A stretch of DNA of 27,115 nt. Origin: Phoronis australis. Lineage: Eukaryota > Phoronida > Phoronidae. Positions 1 to 11,179 of the stretch are shown in pieces. The first letter of the stretch is position 1. Each line of letters opens with the position of its first letter. A program made the translations under genes and the position numbers. Location of the stretch: positions 636,718-663,832 of the forward strand of contig NMRA01000221.1 in assembly GCA_002633005.1 (NCBI GenBank). Reading direction: 5' to 3'. Below the pieces are notes generated by a model. That model was not told the origin of the DNA. It did not search any database and saw only the letters and a program-made list of their open reading frames with translations.

Positions 1-506
1 CCAGACACTACCTACCTACAATACTGCCACTCATTGTTACCTCAGGCCAGACACTACCTACCTACAATACTGCCACTCATTGTTACCTCAGGCCAGACAC
101 TACCTACCTACAATACTGCCACTCATTGTTACCTCAGGCCAGACACTACCTACCTACAATACTGCCACTCATTGTTACCTCAGGCCAGACACTACCTACC
201 TACAATACTGCCACTCATTGTTACCTCAGGCCAGACACTACCTACCTACAATACTGCCACTCATTGTTACCTCAGGCCAGACACTACCTACCTACAATAC
301 TGCCACTCATTGTTACCTCAGGCCAGACACTACCTACCTACAATACTGCCACTCATTGTTACCTCAGGCCAGACACTACCTACCTACAATACTGCCACTC
401 ATTGTTACCTCAGGCCAGACACTACCTACCTACAATACTGCCACTCATTGTTACCTCAGAGCAGACACTACCTACCTACAATAGTGCCACTCACTGTTAC
501 CTCAGA
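1..506 (-). repeat. 46-bp minisatellite copied from a DSTYK exon-intron junction
   Basis: Eleven head-to-tail 46-bp units start at 1, 47, 93 and so on to 461. The first ten are essentially identical. The eleventh (461-506) has several changes. A twelfth copy (507-552) is not just satellite: it overlaps the 3' end of the DSTYK exon at 522-600. Read on the minus strand, each unit contains ATGAGTGGCAGTATTGTAG followed by GTAGGTAGTGTCTGG, which matches the last codons of that exon (M-S-G-S-I-V-G) and its splice donor. The array therefore looks like a tandem amplification of the exon end plus donor. A unit of 46 shifts the reading frame each time, so the long open frames across it are not genes. 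The array continues past the left edge of the window. Confidence 0.95.
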
Positions 507-521
507 CCAGACACTACCTAC

Positions 522-600
522 CTACAATACTCCCACTCATCATTGCCTCTGGCTTGCAGAAGCCCAGGTCGGTGATTTTCCCTCGGTTCCTCTTGTCCAG
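522..600 (-). CDS. DSTYK: DSTYK exon: DLG motif and activation segment (displaced copy)
   Basis: This is an internal exon of the dual serine/threonine and tyrosine protein kinase DSTYK (also called RIP5 or Dusty kinase). It has 26 codons plus one base, bounded by an acceptor (TTCTTTCAG, ending at 601) and a donor (GTAGGT, 521-516). It starts L-D-K-R-N-R and contains [18 protein letters not shown], almost identical to the vertebrate protein; this family has DLG in place of DFG. The donor leaves a single G, and the exon at 26240-26410 begins with GT, so the two would join to give Gly and the family sequence [14 protein letters not shown]. The reading frame is intact. The oddity is position: the gene runs on the minus strand, so this exon should lie above 26410, not at the opposite end of the window. 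It may belong to a duplicate whose 3' exons lie to the left of base 1. Identity is very secure; gene membership is not. Confidence 0.9.
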
Positions 601-917
601 CTGAAAGAACGTCAGGTTTCTTAACAATAACAGAATAATGGGTCCTACATACAGAAACAGCTGAAGCCTGGAAATTTACTGATTGTTGAAAAAAAAAACA
701 TACTAGTAATCTTAAACAATACAAAGATGTCGTCCAATAAGTTGGCAAAACATACCCATTGACTGACAGTTCAGCTATTTTTTACGGAAACCACAGAAAA
801 TATTTGTCAGCTTAAACAAGACATTGATTTTATCCCCACATACTGCCATTTTGGTTGCTATGAACACATATCAGGCTGATATTTCTGTCTGATATCCTGT
901 GAGTCAGTGCTACTCAC

Positions 918-932
918 CAACACATTCTTCAG
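918..932 (-). other. Possible 3' end of the preceding DSTYK exon
   Basis: On the minus strand CTGAAGAATGTGTTG encodes L-K-N-V-L and is followed directly by a strong donor, GTGAGT (917-912). In DSTYK the catalytic-loop sequence HRDIKLKNVL comes just before LDK, the start of the 522-600 exon, and a boundary at this codon fits that exon's phase. The implied intron would be 317 bp. Upstream of the match the HRDIK residues are missing (E-E-Q-E is read instead) and a TGA appears about five codons further on. Either the homology ends here at a duplication breakpoint, or the exon is decayed, or the match is chance. Confidence 0.35.
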
Positions 933-3358
933 CTCTTGTTCCTCACTGGATCAGGAAATGATTTGTATGCTTGAAAACAACCTCACGAAAATTTTGCTAA
1001 CCATGCTTCGGAGCATTTTGCTCAGAAATAACTAATCAGATTCAAACGAACTTTTCAGACTAAATGGACACTTCATTTGCACGGGACAACAGTTTGAAGT
1101 ACCGGACACGAAGGTGCAGGGAGTGTTGCTGGTTTGAGCGGGTTATCTGTACGAGTGAATGGCCAGCCAAGACTCTCTCCACATGAACTAGGCGGTTGTT
1201 GTCTGGGAACACCGATAAAGGGCGTCGAAGTTTTCGTGGTGACCAGAGACCGAAGCGCCCAATGAGCTTTATATTCTAAATTTATCTCATTGGTAGCGCC
1301 TTAGTGGAAACTCAGAAGTCAGTCAGACACCATTAAAAAGCGGACTGTTCAATGGCTGCTGTTGTTCGACAATGCTTGTGTACATCAATAGGTGTCGCCG
1401 TTGCTTGTCGTCTGCCCCTTGATCTAAGCAACTATGTGGTACACTTTAAATGATGTATGCAGGGCAATAAAGTAATACGGAAATGAATTGAAATATCAGG
1501 GACAGAAACTGGTATTTTTTAACATGTTTGGCTTCTGAAATTGAATTCCTCGTTAAAGGTTAGTGTAGAATCCTTGTTTCACAAAAGAAATACGATAGCC
1601 AAAACTCTGCGATTTGTTTTTATCTCTTGACAACAGCTTTGAGTTGATGCCTGTACATTTAGGGTAGTGGAAGGATAATAGGGGTTTGCTTCGTGACACG
1701 GGACGAAAAGTAAGATTCTTGATATCAGGCATCTGAAAGCCGGTTTCACCTGGACTAAGGACCAAACGGGAGTACGTAAGTTTTCATTGCAGTCCCCACA
1801 AAGTGGAGTCTGAAGAAATGTCACAGTTTGTTCCCAGAAGTGCCGGTTTGAAATACAATGCAAGAATCAAATACTTCTCCTAGGTGAATGTTAACAAGTG
1901 TCTGTGAATCCGCAAAATTGCAGTACTTTAGTTCAACAATCTGTCTTCAGAAAAAAATTGATATAGACTACGTACTGTTATAAACCGACACAACTTACTG
2001 AAATTAAAATTGATTTCTGAGATTGGGGAGAATGTAAAGTTGCTTGAGACCGTGTTCGACAGGTTGGTTCGAATTGGTGGGTTATTAAGTTCTTGATCTA
2101 CAGAAAAAATACTCTTTTATCTTATAAAACGCCCTGGTGATCTTTTCGAGATGAAAGAAATCATGAGTCTCCTTTTCAGAATGTGCGTCAAAGAGCTTAG
2201 CGCGATATATCCGGAACACTTCAAGTATGTATTTTAGAAGCCTCCAATTTCCTCTTGGAGGTGAACGTTAGCTGCTCATGAGCGAACTGAAGTCATACGG
2301 CACTATTCGCTGTGACTTTCTAATAATTAGCCAGAGGACCGATGCTCACACATGCGCAGATAACGTTCTCCTCGCCAAGGAAATTTGAGGTTTCGAAAAT
2401 ACTCAGACTGTTGCGAATGCTTAGTCTAATAAAGTTCCACTGCCTTAAGCATTCCCATTGTATATATACTGATTATCTAAGGAATTGATATGATTGTATT
2501 TAAAACCGTTGTTCACTCTATTTTGTCTTTCCACGAATTTGGAGCTGAAATTGGCTTGGCGTACTGTTTTTCGGTCCTGGTGTCACATTTTTGCTGTATC
2601 TAATCATTGCCAAGATAATAATGTAATTTATTACTATTATAAGCCTATTCTAAAGTCCCGTTTATCTTTCCACGAATTTTGAAATGAAAGTGGCTTGCCC
2701 ACTGTTACAAATGCGCGCTGCATGATAACCTCGATATTCTAAGTACATGCACTATCATTATATTCAAAACCACTGTGCTGTCTATCATATCTTTCTGGGA
2801 ATTGTACAGTGAACATGCTCTTGTCACAAGGCTGATAACGCGTGATCGGCACCAACACGACACCATAGATTAATTTTTATTTATGATGATACCAGTACAA
2901 AGATCAAAACACCCAGTTGTTCATTCCCGGTAAGCCTTCAAACTCAGCCGATGACTCACACTCACATTACCTTTTAAACGTGAGGACGTTTCGTTCCTGC
3001 TGATGTAGTGCCCAACTAAACTATCATATGGCATGGCCCGTGGCATAGTCATAGCACGGGGCTCACTCAAATGCTTATAAAACAAGCTCAACGTAAGTTT
3101 AATTTTCACTTTGGAGAAAGAAAGCAATTGAGACAGCTTCTGCATGTTGAGACAATGTGTGTACTGAGCAACACATCGAATGAATCGATTCCAAAAATTC
3201 ATACATCTACAAGTCTTTAGATATCGCTTAGATCAACGGAGCCCCTCACGCTTGACCCTACACATATATTGAAAGTCACGGTGTCCCAACACAAAGTGTC
3301 GCACCACAAGAGGCCAGTGCTTCTGTAGGAATGGAAACATGTAATGAGATTTTGGTGC
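933..3358. other. No gene recognised
   Basis: I see only short frames with no family resemblance. I looked on the minus strand for the upstream kinase exons of DSTYK and for its large N-terminal coding exon, and found neither. Confidence 0.5.
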
Positions 3359-3465
3359 CTCAAAACCCCTGTGGGTGCGGGATCTCAAAACCCCTGTGGG
3401 TGCGGGATCTCAAAACCCCTGTGGGTGCGGGATCTCAAAACCCCTGTGGGTGCGGGATCTCAAAA
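3359..3465. repeat. 25-bp minisatellite, about 4.3 copies
   Basis: Four perfect 25-bp units begin CTCAAAACCCCTGTGGGTGC and start at 3359, 3384, 3409 and 3434. A partial unit (CTCAAAA) follows to 3465. Perfect identity implies recent amplification. Confidence 0.95.
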
Positions 3466-3770
3466 AGGCCCGTAGCATATGTTAACTTCTGTTACGTTCT
3501 TAATCCGTCACTGGCTGATGGCGTAAACATGGAAATATTTGCAAGATCTCTAAATTTGGTTGGCACACTTGTAATTAGGTTCTACCAAAAGGATTTCATA
3601 ATTAGGTAGTATTGAAGATAGAATGAGCAAAAATTATTGGGGGGCACAAAACATTTCAAGGTCGCCAAACAACTTCTCCATCGCCACCACCTCCGCCACC
3701 ACCCCCGACCCCCTTGCTTCCGATGCCACATTTGTACCGAATCTTCCACGTACGACCTAGGTGGGGTGCA
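3466..3770. other. No gene; short pyrimidine-rich stretch
   Basis: Nothing coding is seen. 3670-3720 is strongly C-rich (repeated CCACC and CGCCACC motifs), a strand-biased low-complexity tract. Confidence 0.5.
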
Positions 3771-3926
3771 CAGTGGCGGATTTAGGGGGACCAAGATGCC
3801 ATGGCCCCCCTAAAATTCTCCCAGGTTACATTTGGCAGTTCGGAGGTGCGAATTTCTTACCTGTAAAACCGTGGATAATACTCTGCCCTGACTTCCTCCC
3901 AACTCAAAATCCTGGATCCGCTCCTA
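3771..3926. mobile_element. MITE-like element with CAGTGGCGGAT end
   Basis: The left end reads CAGTGGCGGATTTAG, and the right end reads CTGGATCCGCTCCTAG, an imperfect inverted copy. The interior has a run of C followed by CTAAAATTCTCCCAG. A second copy at 21822-21979 shares the order of landmarks: the C-rich run, TAAAATTCTCCCAG, TTTGGCAGTTCGG, AATACTCTGCCCTG and AACTCAAAATCCT. A shorter relative lies at 20258-20342. There is no coding capacity, so it would be a non-autonomous DNA transposon. The superfamily is not assigned. Confidence 0.65.
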
Positions 3927-4549
3927 GGAAAATCCCCGGATGCAGCCATTAAGAGTTGAGTAACCGTGAACCAACACGGAGTGTAAGAATGGGCCTAGCA
4001 CCAGTACGCTGACCGGTAGCGAGGAGCTTCCTCAAGTAGCTGTAGCTGAGATCTAACAGTGTGAAAATACGAAATTCTCTTGAACTAAAGCTAGTTGCTG
4101 GTCAGCTCAGCTGTGATTCACTTGAGACTTGCAGCTCGTACCGGCCGTCTGCGTCCGCTCTGAAGGTCAAGATTCGTTTCATTGTGATCCATGTTTGGGA
4201 AAACTTCATTCTATTATTCTTTGAAGAAGTTTTTTGAAAAAGTGAGGCCACGAAATCCCGGTAGTTCAGTTTCTCGTGGCTGGGGAAAAGGATAGTGTGT
4301 CTAAAGATGTGCCCTTTTCCTGAACGCCTAGAGTTCAAATTTAGCTCTCGTGGATCACTGAGATTCTGCGGGGGCCTACTGCATGGCTACATCTCGTTTT
4401 AACATGGGCAAGTCAGTTCTAGATGTGCACGCGACTCACTACTGGAAACTAAAACACCAAAGACGTGCAAAGACTACCTTTCCAAGCTTTGAGCTTAATT
4501 TTATTTATTTAAGGATTTTAAAACATTTTTTCTATCTACGGTTTGTTTG
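3927..4549. other. No gene recognised
   Basis: Only short, unrelated open frames on both strands. No repeat or motif stands out. Confidence 0.5.
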
Positions 4550-4940
4550 TCCGAATTCCATCAATGTTTTTGAGAGTTACTTTAGATATGTAAAAATTGT
4601 CTAAGTGTACTTTACTATTTGGGGATCGGATTATGGAGTTCTTTCCAACTTCAGGTTGCAATCAAATTCACTGAAACATCATCAATTCTTACAAGATTAG
4701 CTTCTAATTGTCAAAAATCATCTATGAATCTGTTGATTTTCGTAGATACATGAACAAGTAAATCAGAAACCAACGAATTTGTTTATCAAAACAGACTGGC
4801 ATGCGTGCTCGCAGACTTTTGACGGGTAACCGGGGGAATTCATATTAAGGTGTATTTTTGCATATTTCAGAGGTACCTTTAACGGTTTACAATGTAAACT
4901 TGGACTCTATTTGTCGAAAAAACGGTGTCGATTGTCACGG

Positions 4941-5006
4941 TTTAACTCTGACGCCTGAAATTTTTTTGTGGGGCCCGTGCCTCCCCCCGCATCCTACGGC
5001 CTTGAT
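4941..5006 (+). repeat. GC-rich repeat within the left arm
   Basis: This contains TGACGCCTGAAATTTTTTTG, then GGGGCCCGTGCC, a C-run and CCTACGGCC. The inverted partner at 6067-6137 contains GCACGTGCCCCCCAAAAATT. The G-run/C-run core looks like part of an interspersed element rather than coding sequence. Confidence 0.6.
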
Positions 5007-6066
5007 CTTACTTTGAGTTACCCATATTCCATGTCGTGTTCAAGTACTTGTTATTTTGTTTGACTAATAGCCTACAGAACTGAACACAAGCAAAGACAAA
5101 TTCGGATAGAATGCTGTGATAGATCTGAATGTAAAGTTGCTCACATGTGCAACGTGCCAAGCCACGAGAACTTAGTAATACTGTATACCCGTTGGAATCA
5201 GTCAGAATTACCGACTTTACGTCAGACAACACTTATACATGTGTTGAGACATGAAACTGCACCTTCATCGGGAATAACACGCACATGTAGTCGACAATAC
5301 GCGAAACACTAGAGTAACGCCGACCGGTCCTCATTTCTCAAAAATATCACATCAAAGAAACTGTACGTTACAGATGAAAGATGTCGATATACATTCAATT
5401 TAAACACGATTTGAAATTCATAACAATGGGCAATACGGATAAGGAATCAATTTAATTTATATCATTGTTGAACCTGGCGTTTCACTGCTTTTTTCACCTT
5501 GAGCTCTCAACTGGTGCAAGATAATGTAAACCATGCAATTTTTTATGAAACTGGAAGTGGTTTATTATTTTTTCAATACATGATTCAGCCATTTAAAATT
5601 ACAAAAGTATGCCTAACTCTACAATTGACAAAAAATAGCAGCAGCAGCATCCCCCTCTGTCGGCAGCGGCAGTGTCGGCACTTGGACTAATTCTAATAAT
5701 TTTCATCCAAAATAGTTCATTCATATATACGAACTCCTTATGCATTGAAATATCTCACTTTCAAAAATTTCAAAAAGAATAATAAACACAATCACTTATA
5801 AGCTTTCATTTAACCAGAGTGACCTCAGCCTTTTATAAAGAATTTTGTAATATTACGTAATTTACAATTGTTTGTACATTTGAAAACCTTTCTGAAAACA
5901 GTTCTAGTGTTTTGAAGGTAAGCAACAGGCAACTTAAAATTGTCTCGGAAGCTACAGGTGTACACTAGCAAACATTATTTGTCCTCATTATTTATTGATT
6001 TTGTAACATGGGTATTACCTTTCCTCACGAGTTACGCAAAGGTAACGTCATATGTCAATCATCAGA
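5007..6066. other. Spacer of the inverted repeat; no gene
   Basis: AT-rich. The only notable detail is a short run of CAG triplets near 5640-5655. No transposase or other protein similarity is visible in any frame. Confidence 0.5.
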
Positions 6067-6273
6067 CAGGGCCGCAGGAAGCGGAAGCCGGGGGGTGAGC
6101 ACGTGCCCCCCAAAAATTTCCAGGCGTCAGGATTAAGCCGTGGCAACCGACATAAGCGTGGGACCGGGGACAGTCGAGAATTGAAAGACTGAGATTACCG
6201 ATAAGAGAGAAAGTTCAAGAGAACATTTCAAGTGACACCTCAGTGTCAGTGCATGGTTTACCCTTTGAAGGCC

Positions 6274-6715
6274 CAGTGCCCGGTTGCATGAAACAGTCCC
6301 AAAAAGGGGACTCAACTAAGTTCCGTAAATCTACCGCGTATTTATGGACTTGTGAAAACACTGATTGTCGTTTCTTATGCTGTTTGAGTTTCATTACTAT
6401 GTCAACTTTTGATTTTGATACAAATTGAGAGTGAACTCAACGTTGATTTCTCAATATTATCGAAAATGTTTAGGGATCTTTTCATGCAACGCTCCTAACT
6501 TAAGGACTAAGTCCCTATATGTTTTCATTGAATTTTGGGCTCAGATTTTAGTTATATTTATTATAAAATGTCATTAGTCAAAAGGGAGCTCACAATAACA
6601 ATGAAATGACAGAAAAATATTACATCAGTGTGTAAACAAAGACGTAAATAAGGCAAAAGATTTAGGGAACTTGGTTGAGTCCCAATTTGGGACTGTTTCA
6701 TGCAACCCGGCACTG
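6274..6715. mobile_element. 442-bp element with about 59-bp terminal inverted repeats
   Basis: The left end reads CAGTGCCCGGTTGCATGAAA, and the inverted right end is CAGTGCCGGGTTGCATGAAA. The match continues through CAGTCCC, GACTCAAC and AAGTTCC to TAAATC, about 59 bp with few mismatches. The interior is AT-rich with no transposase frame, so it is a MITE-like element. I see no clear target-site duplication. It sits inside the right arm of the larger inverted repeat, so it inserted after that structure formed. Confidence 0.75.
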
Positions 6716-7270
6716 GTCAGGACATTAATGTTAGGGATCTCCGTTTTGATACATACATTTAGGTCGTCTCAACGCACTAGTAAACGTGCAGTTCATCTTT
6801 CATTGAGAGAATGCATAAAGCGAAGCTTTTGCAGAGTATATATTCAATCATTGGATTTTTAAATTCGACAAGACGATTATGAGTTCTAGTTAAACTCATG
6901 AACCGTTATAGGTACCTCGAAAATGAGCAAATATACACCTCAATGACAATACCCCATCTCTCATTTTCCCCCGGTTACCCATCAAAAATCTACCAGCATG
7001 CCAGCAGAAATTACTTATAATATTCCGTTTTGATTAACAAATTCGTTGGTTTCTGACTTAAATGTATCAACGAAAATCGACAGATTCGGGGATGATTTTG
7101 ACAATTAGAAGCTAATCTTTTAAGAAATGATGACATTTCAGTGAAATAAGTTGCAGTCTGAATTTGGAAAAACTCTAAAATTCTATAATCCGAACCTCGA
7201 ATAGTAAAGTGCATTTAGGGCAAAATTTACGAAAAATTCTGGCAAATCCAGATAAAATTGGACAGGGATC

Positions 7271-10148
7271 ATCCTGTGGAAATATACAAGAGGAATTATG
7301 GATATAATGTGTTGCACCGCCTCGACGAGGGAAGATGACTGGGCCTTCAAATTGTTGACATGAAAAGAGTAGCGATGAGCCGGGAAGAACACGCAAATAA
7401 TTATTCAAGAAAGAACACAAGAGATAGGTTAAATTAGTAAAACATTGGAAATGTTTTATCTAGGCTGTAATCATAAATTCAAATATTTCAATTTGCTTTA
7501 TCGTATCTCACAACGTTTTATGCAATTTTCAGCTCGATGACCGGAAAACATGACTAAGGAAAAGTTTGGTTCCGTAAGCAGAAAAGTGGAAGAGCTCAGA
7601 GACCAAAAAATCAAACTACTACTGTTTTTATGTAAAATTTCCTTAAAATTAGCGACAGCGAAGCAGAGGCATATTGATCTAATTGATGCCCAGGAATGGA
7701 ACCAAGAGAAACGGATCTTGAATTATTAGGTGTATCAAACTCTAGGCTATTGACGACAACTGCCAAAATGTTAACAAATCATTCTATATACTTGCACCAT
7801 CAATAATATTGCTGAAAACATCAGTGTCAAACATCCGTCAAATGTATGTCTTTTCCGCCGCAGCTTGAAGCTGTAAATGGTTCAAGCATCGTGTCGCCCA
7901 CCTGTAGCGAATTGTACGTTGATGAAATATGCGACATTGTGGCTTTGGGTAAACCTGCAGAAACGTCAAATTATGTTTTTCTTTCTTTTTTGTGTGAGTG
8001 CAACTAAAAAGGATTTGGAGAAGACGGAAATCCTGAGAATGAATCCAACCCGGACCCCCAGCCGGATCACTCATACGTAAACGCATGATAAATAAAAAAT
8101 AAATTACTCGTGTTCGGGTACAATTTCCGTAGGTTGTAACCACGACACTAAAACTATTGGGAACGCAATAGAGTTGTATTGAAGGGGCGCATTTGTACGA
8201 AAGAAATATGAAAACGGGTTTATGCAAAACAAGAATTCAATAATGACTGCTATCGTACGTGTACGCAATGGCATACTTTGTACAAACTAATTTGGTTACC
8301 AACCAAGGTATAAGCCGCTAGCGGCTGGTTACCAGTGATAATTATTACTGATATGTGCAAGACGAATTCACAGAAAAATGTATTTACTTAGAGTACTGAA
8401 AGACACAATCCCAATCAAGAAGCATCGGAGATGACCAGCGGCGACACACAATCACTGAACTTTCGCACACATGTAAAAATTTATGACATGGCAATTTTCA
8501 TCATAGTTGCTCATAATATATATTTTTAAAGCAGAGAGAAAAACCTAATGAGGAATGAGTAATTGTTTTATTCAAAACGCATTCTAGAAAATTGCAGTGA
8601 TTCAAAAGATATGGTAATACAATCTGTTTTGAGTTGATGTTTTTTTCCGTAGGAGGCACAGTATACGTTGGTCGATAGTTTGTATTGTTAGTAATGTAAC
8701 TGCTCTTCACGTGTTTTCTCGAAGTGGCCGATATTCTTGGACTAATTCTATGTTGTGGAAGCATAGACATCTTAATACATGTGATGTCTATGTGTGGAAG
8801 TATCTAGGGTGCATTTTGTTTATAAATTTGAAGTAACAGTTTAAGTAAGATAATGTAAATATATCCTGAAAATGTAACATGCGTAGAGTTTTACAAATTG
8901 GGAGAGTGTGGCTAAGAATTGTTTACATTTCGTAAAGCTTATTTGTTACATGTTTAACCCTGTGTAAACTTCGAATGAACAAACAATTATCCCATATGTA
9001 ATTGGAGATGGAATGGGTGGCTAAACATGTTCAGTCAAAATTATGCCATTAAATTGTTGGATTTGTGCCAAAGCGTTCTTTTTGGTTTCCAGGAGGATAA
9101 AAAAACATATCTGTTCCTTTTCTTTATTTGTGTTTTGTTAGCCGTAACATGTACGCTGTCCAAACAAAATTGACAGATCACATTCACCAATGCTGCAAAT
9201 AAAGCTGTAGATGAGGGATGCATTTTCTCACATGGACCCGTCTACAAAAAACTGTCTACACCGCTTTTGTGGAAGTCCGTTCCACACGGTGCGCTAGTGG
9301 GACGTACAGTAGACGAACAAATACGGAGTGCACCACGTGTTTCCTTTTTAACTCGGCTAAGACTTAGTTAACTCAATCTTCACCCGCTGGTTTATACACA
9401 GGTATACACTGCGAAGTGACGAGTTTCATCACATAGCTAAGGAAGCATAGAAAAAAATGCCTAAACCAGGAATACAGACCATTTTGTAATCATTAAAAGG
9501 TTTACCTATGTGTAGGTGGTACTACCGTCCTTCGTTTACCACTAACAGATATTTGATTACCATGCATTGTTTAGATTATTACATTATAATTTGTGGGACA
9601 GTGCATTAGTACGCCTAACAAGTAGTGACACATCTGAATATCTTCTTTGCTTGCAATACACGGCAAAAGCTCACGATGTCTTGCATGTTTATTGCTTTTC
9701 TAGCAAGAAACTAGGTCTACGAAACGCACCCCAGGAATCAAATGTTGGCCAAGCGTCCCGCGGAAAGTCAACATAAATTGTAGATTTTGTAACTGTATTT
9801 TTTCAGTAGCGCGTTTTTCTCATTCTTACTTCAATTCAACTATTTAGTTGACCTGAACATTTGGTTCTTAAGCAAACATTGAACGCTGCAGCTGTCGGCG
9901 ATAGTTCACGAAAACTTTCGTATAATTACGAGGACGTTGAAGCAAAAGAGTAAACAAGCATCTCGATTAAAAACAAATCTAAAGGGAACGTGTACGTGAA
10001 AAAATAGTGATTACTTATTTGAGATTAAAATGATTGGTTAAGATATTATTGTAGTCATTAATTTTAGAGTAATTTCATTAGAAAGTTATGTTTTAACCTA
10101 GCCAACATTCAAGCTCTTGACCTTTTAGTCATCCGACAAAAATTACGT
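7271..10148. other. No gene recognised; small palindromes
   Basis: Overlapping frames on both strands near 7838-8227 show no family resemblance. At 8292-8334 there is a cluster of symmetric motifs: TTGGTTACCAACCAA, the perfect 14-mer AGCCGCTAGCGGCT (8313-8326), and a second TGGTTACCA. Nothing else is notable. Confidence 0.5.
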
Positions 10149-10800
10149 ATGTTAACGGACTCGATGATTTCTCGTTATAGCTACATGAACATAATAGAAT
10201 CGCTACGAAATAATCTTAAAAATAATTATAACAGAGATGCTGCGCTCAAAAAGTACCCAACTCACTCAGAATTAGTTCACAGAGTATGTTTACGAACAGA
10301 GCTCAGTAAAGAATTCAGTCCGTGTCAAATAAAAGCCAAGCCTAAAGAAGATATTTAGGCATTGATTCCCAGCTATTGCTTGAAAAAAGTGTCATGTTTT
10401 AGTAAACTTGGCAATTACGTGCTTTATAAAAATGATCTGATAATGGAAGAGTATGTTAAATGTTCATACACTAAAAAGCATTTAGCTGCTTTTGCTGTTT
10501 ATTATTGTGATCTGTAAGTCCTTCATGAAAATGACAGATGTTCAGGAACCTCAAGAGCGTTTGTGTACGGCATGTTCTAAAAGAGTAGGTGAAGAATGAA
10601 ATTTATTTTTACTCGATTGTCCTGCATACGCTGATTTGAGAGAAAATTATTGATTTTTTTCTAAGCTTGTAAATCAGGAAAGATTTATAATTATGTCTGA
10701 ACATGAGGTTTGGAAATTAGCCAGTTATCAATTGTGTTCTAAAAAGGCTTACCGCTGACGTGCTATTTTTGTGGTTGAACTTGCTGATAACGCGTTATAT
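10149..10800 (+). pseudogene. Decayed non-LTR retrotransposon (LINE) ORF2 3' end
   Basis: Conceptual translation with stops gives, in order, K-L-G-N-Y-V-L-Y-K-N-D, E-E-Y-V-K-C with C-S-Y-T-K-K-H, then E-R-L-C-T-A-C-S-K-R, N-L-F-L-L-D-C-P-A-Y-A-D-L-R, and finally an R-F-I-I-M-S tail. This order matches the C-terminal region of LINE reverse transcriptase ORFs, where a Cys-X2-Cys...Cys-P-x-Y zinc-knuckle block follows the RT. In-frame stops (TAG near 10356, TAA near 10516, TGA near 10597 and later) make it non-functional. The RT core itself is not seen. The clade cannot be assigned from this fragment. Confidence 0.6.
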
Positions 10801-11179
10801 TCGGGCTGTGAATAAGCACAAGGGATGGTTGTCAATAAAGTTATATTAAACGATTTTTCTCTGAAAATGCTAACCAAACACATCTTGCGCATTTGTGATG
10901 GCAATTTTAATAAAGGACTTCGTTAATTTTGCGTGCTGTCCACGCCACGTAAACCAACCGAGATTATCTTTACACACTTAGCCTGACGTTCAAAATTCGT
11001 TTGTTTTCAATCAATCGATAAAGGGCGTGAATGAGCAATTTTTCTTTTATTTAATGGTGTGACTTCATGTGCAACGATACAACACTGTTCCTGAAATCAA
11101 AATAGTTCTTTTTGGTTTAAGTTTATTTGATCACGTGAACGACTAACGTAACACTATAGTCAAGAAGAAGAATCAGTTT
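10801..11179. other. No gene recognised
   Basis: AT-rich sequence between the LINE relic and the SINE fragment. I see no motif beyond possible retroelement tail sequence. Confidence 0.4.

Larger units (their letters stand above)
4550..7270. repeat. Large imperfect inverted repeat with about 460-bp arms
   Basis: The left arm, about 4550-5006, matches the reverse complement of two right-hand blocks, about 6862-7270 and 6067-6155. Matching landmarks include ACTTTACTAT, CGGATTATGG/CGGATTATAG, GATTAGCTTCTAATTGTCAAAA, ACCAACGAATTTGTTTATCA, GGTAACCGGGGG, AGGTACCT, TTGTCGAA and TGACGCCTG, in the same order. The arms differ at roughly a fifth of positions by eye. The right arm is split by about 700 bp that holds the element at 6274-6715. 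The unpaired centre (5007-6066) has no recognisable gene. It resembles an old foldback element or an inverted duplication. Confidence 0.75.

Noticed and set aside
34-624. Long open frames of 134-196 codons across the left array
   Set aside because: They are the 46-bp satellite read in three frames. The protein repeats only reflect the unit, and the strand of the real exon is minus.
518-748. Minus-strand frame of 76 codons overlapping the DSTYK exon
   Set aside because: It is a different frame from the kinase reading and ignores the splice acceptor at 601.
1-3465. CRISPR array
   Set aside because: The repeats are contiguous tandem units with no unique spacers, in a eukaryotic genome.
7838-8227. 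129-codon minus-strand frame, with a plus-strand frame opposite
   Set aside because: No family resemblance, no start or splice context, and composition like the surrounding sequence.
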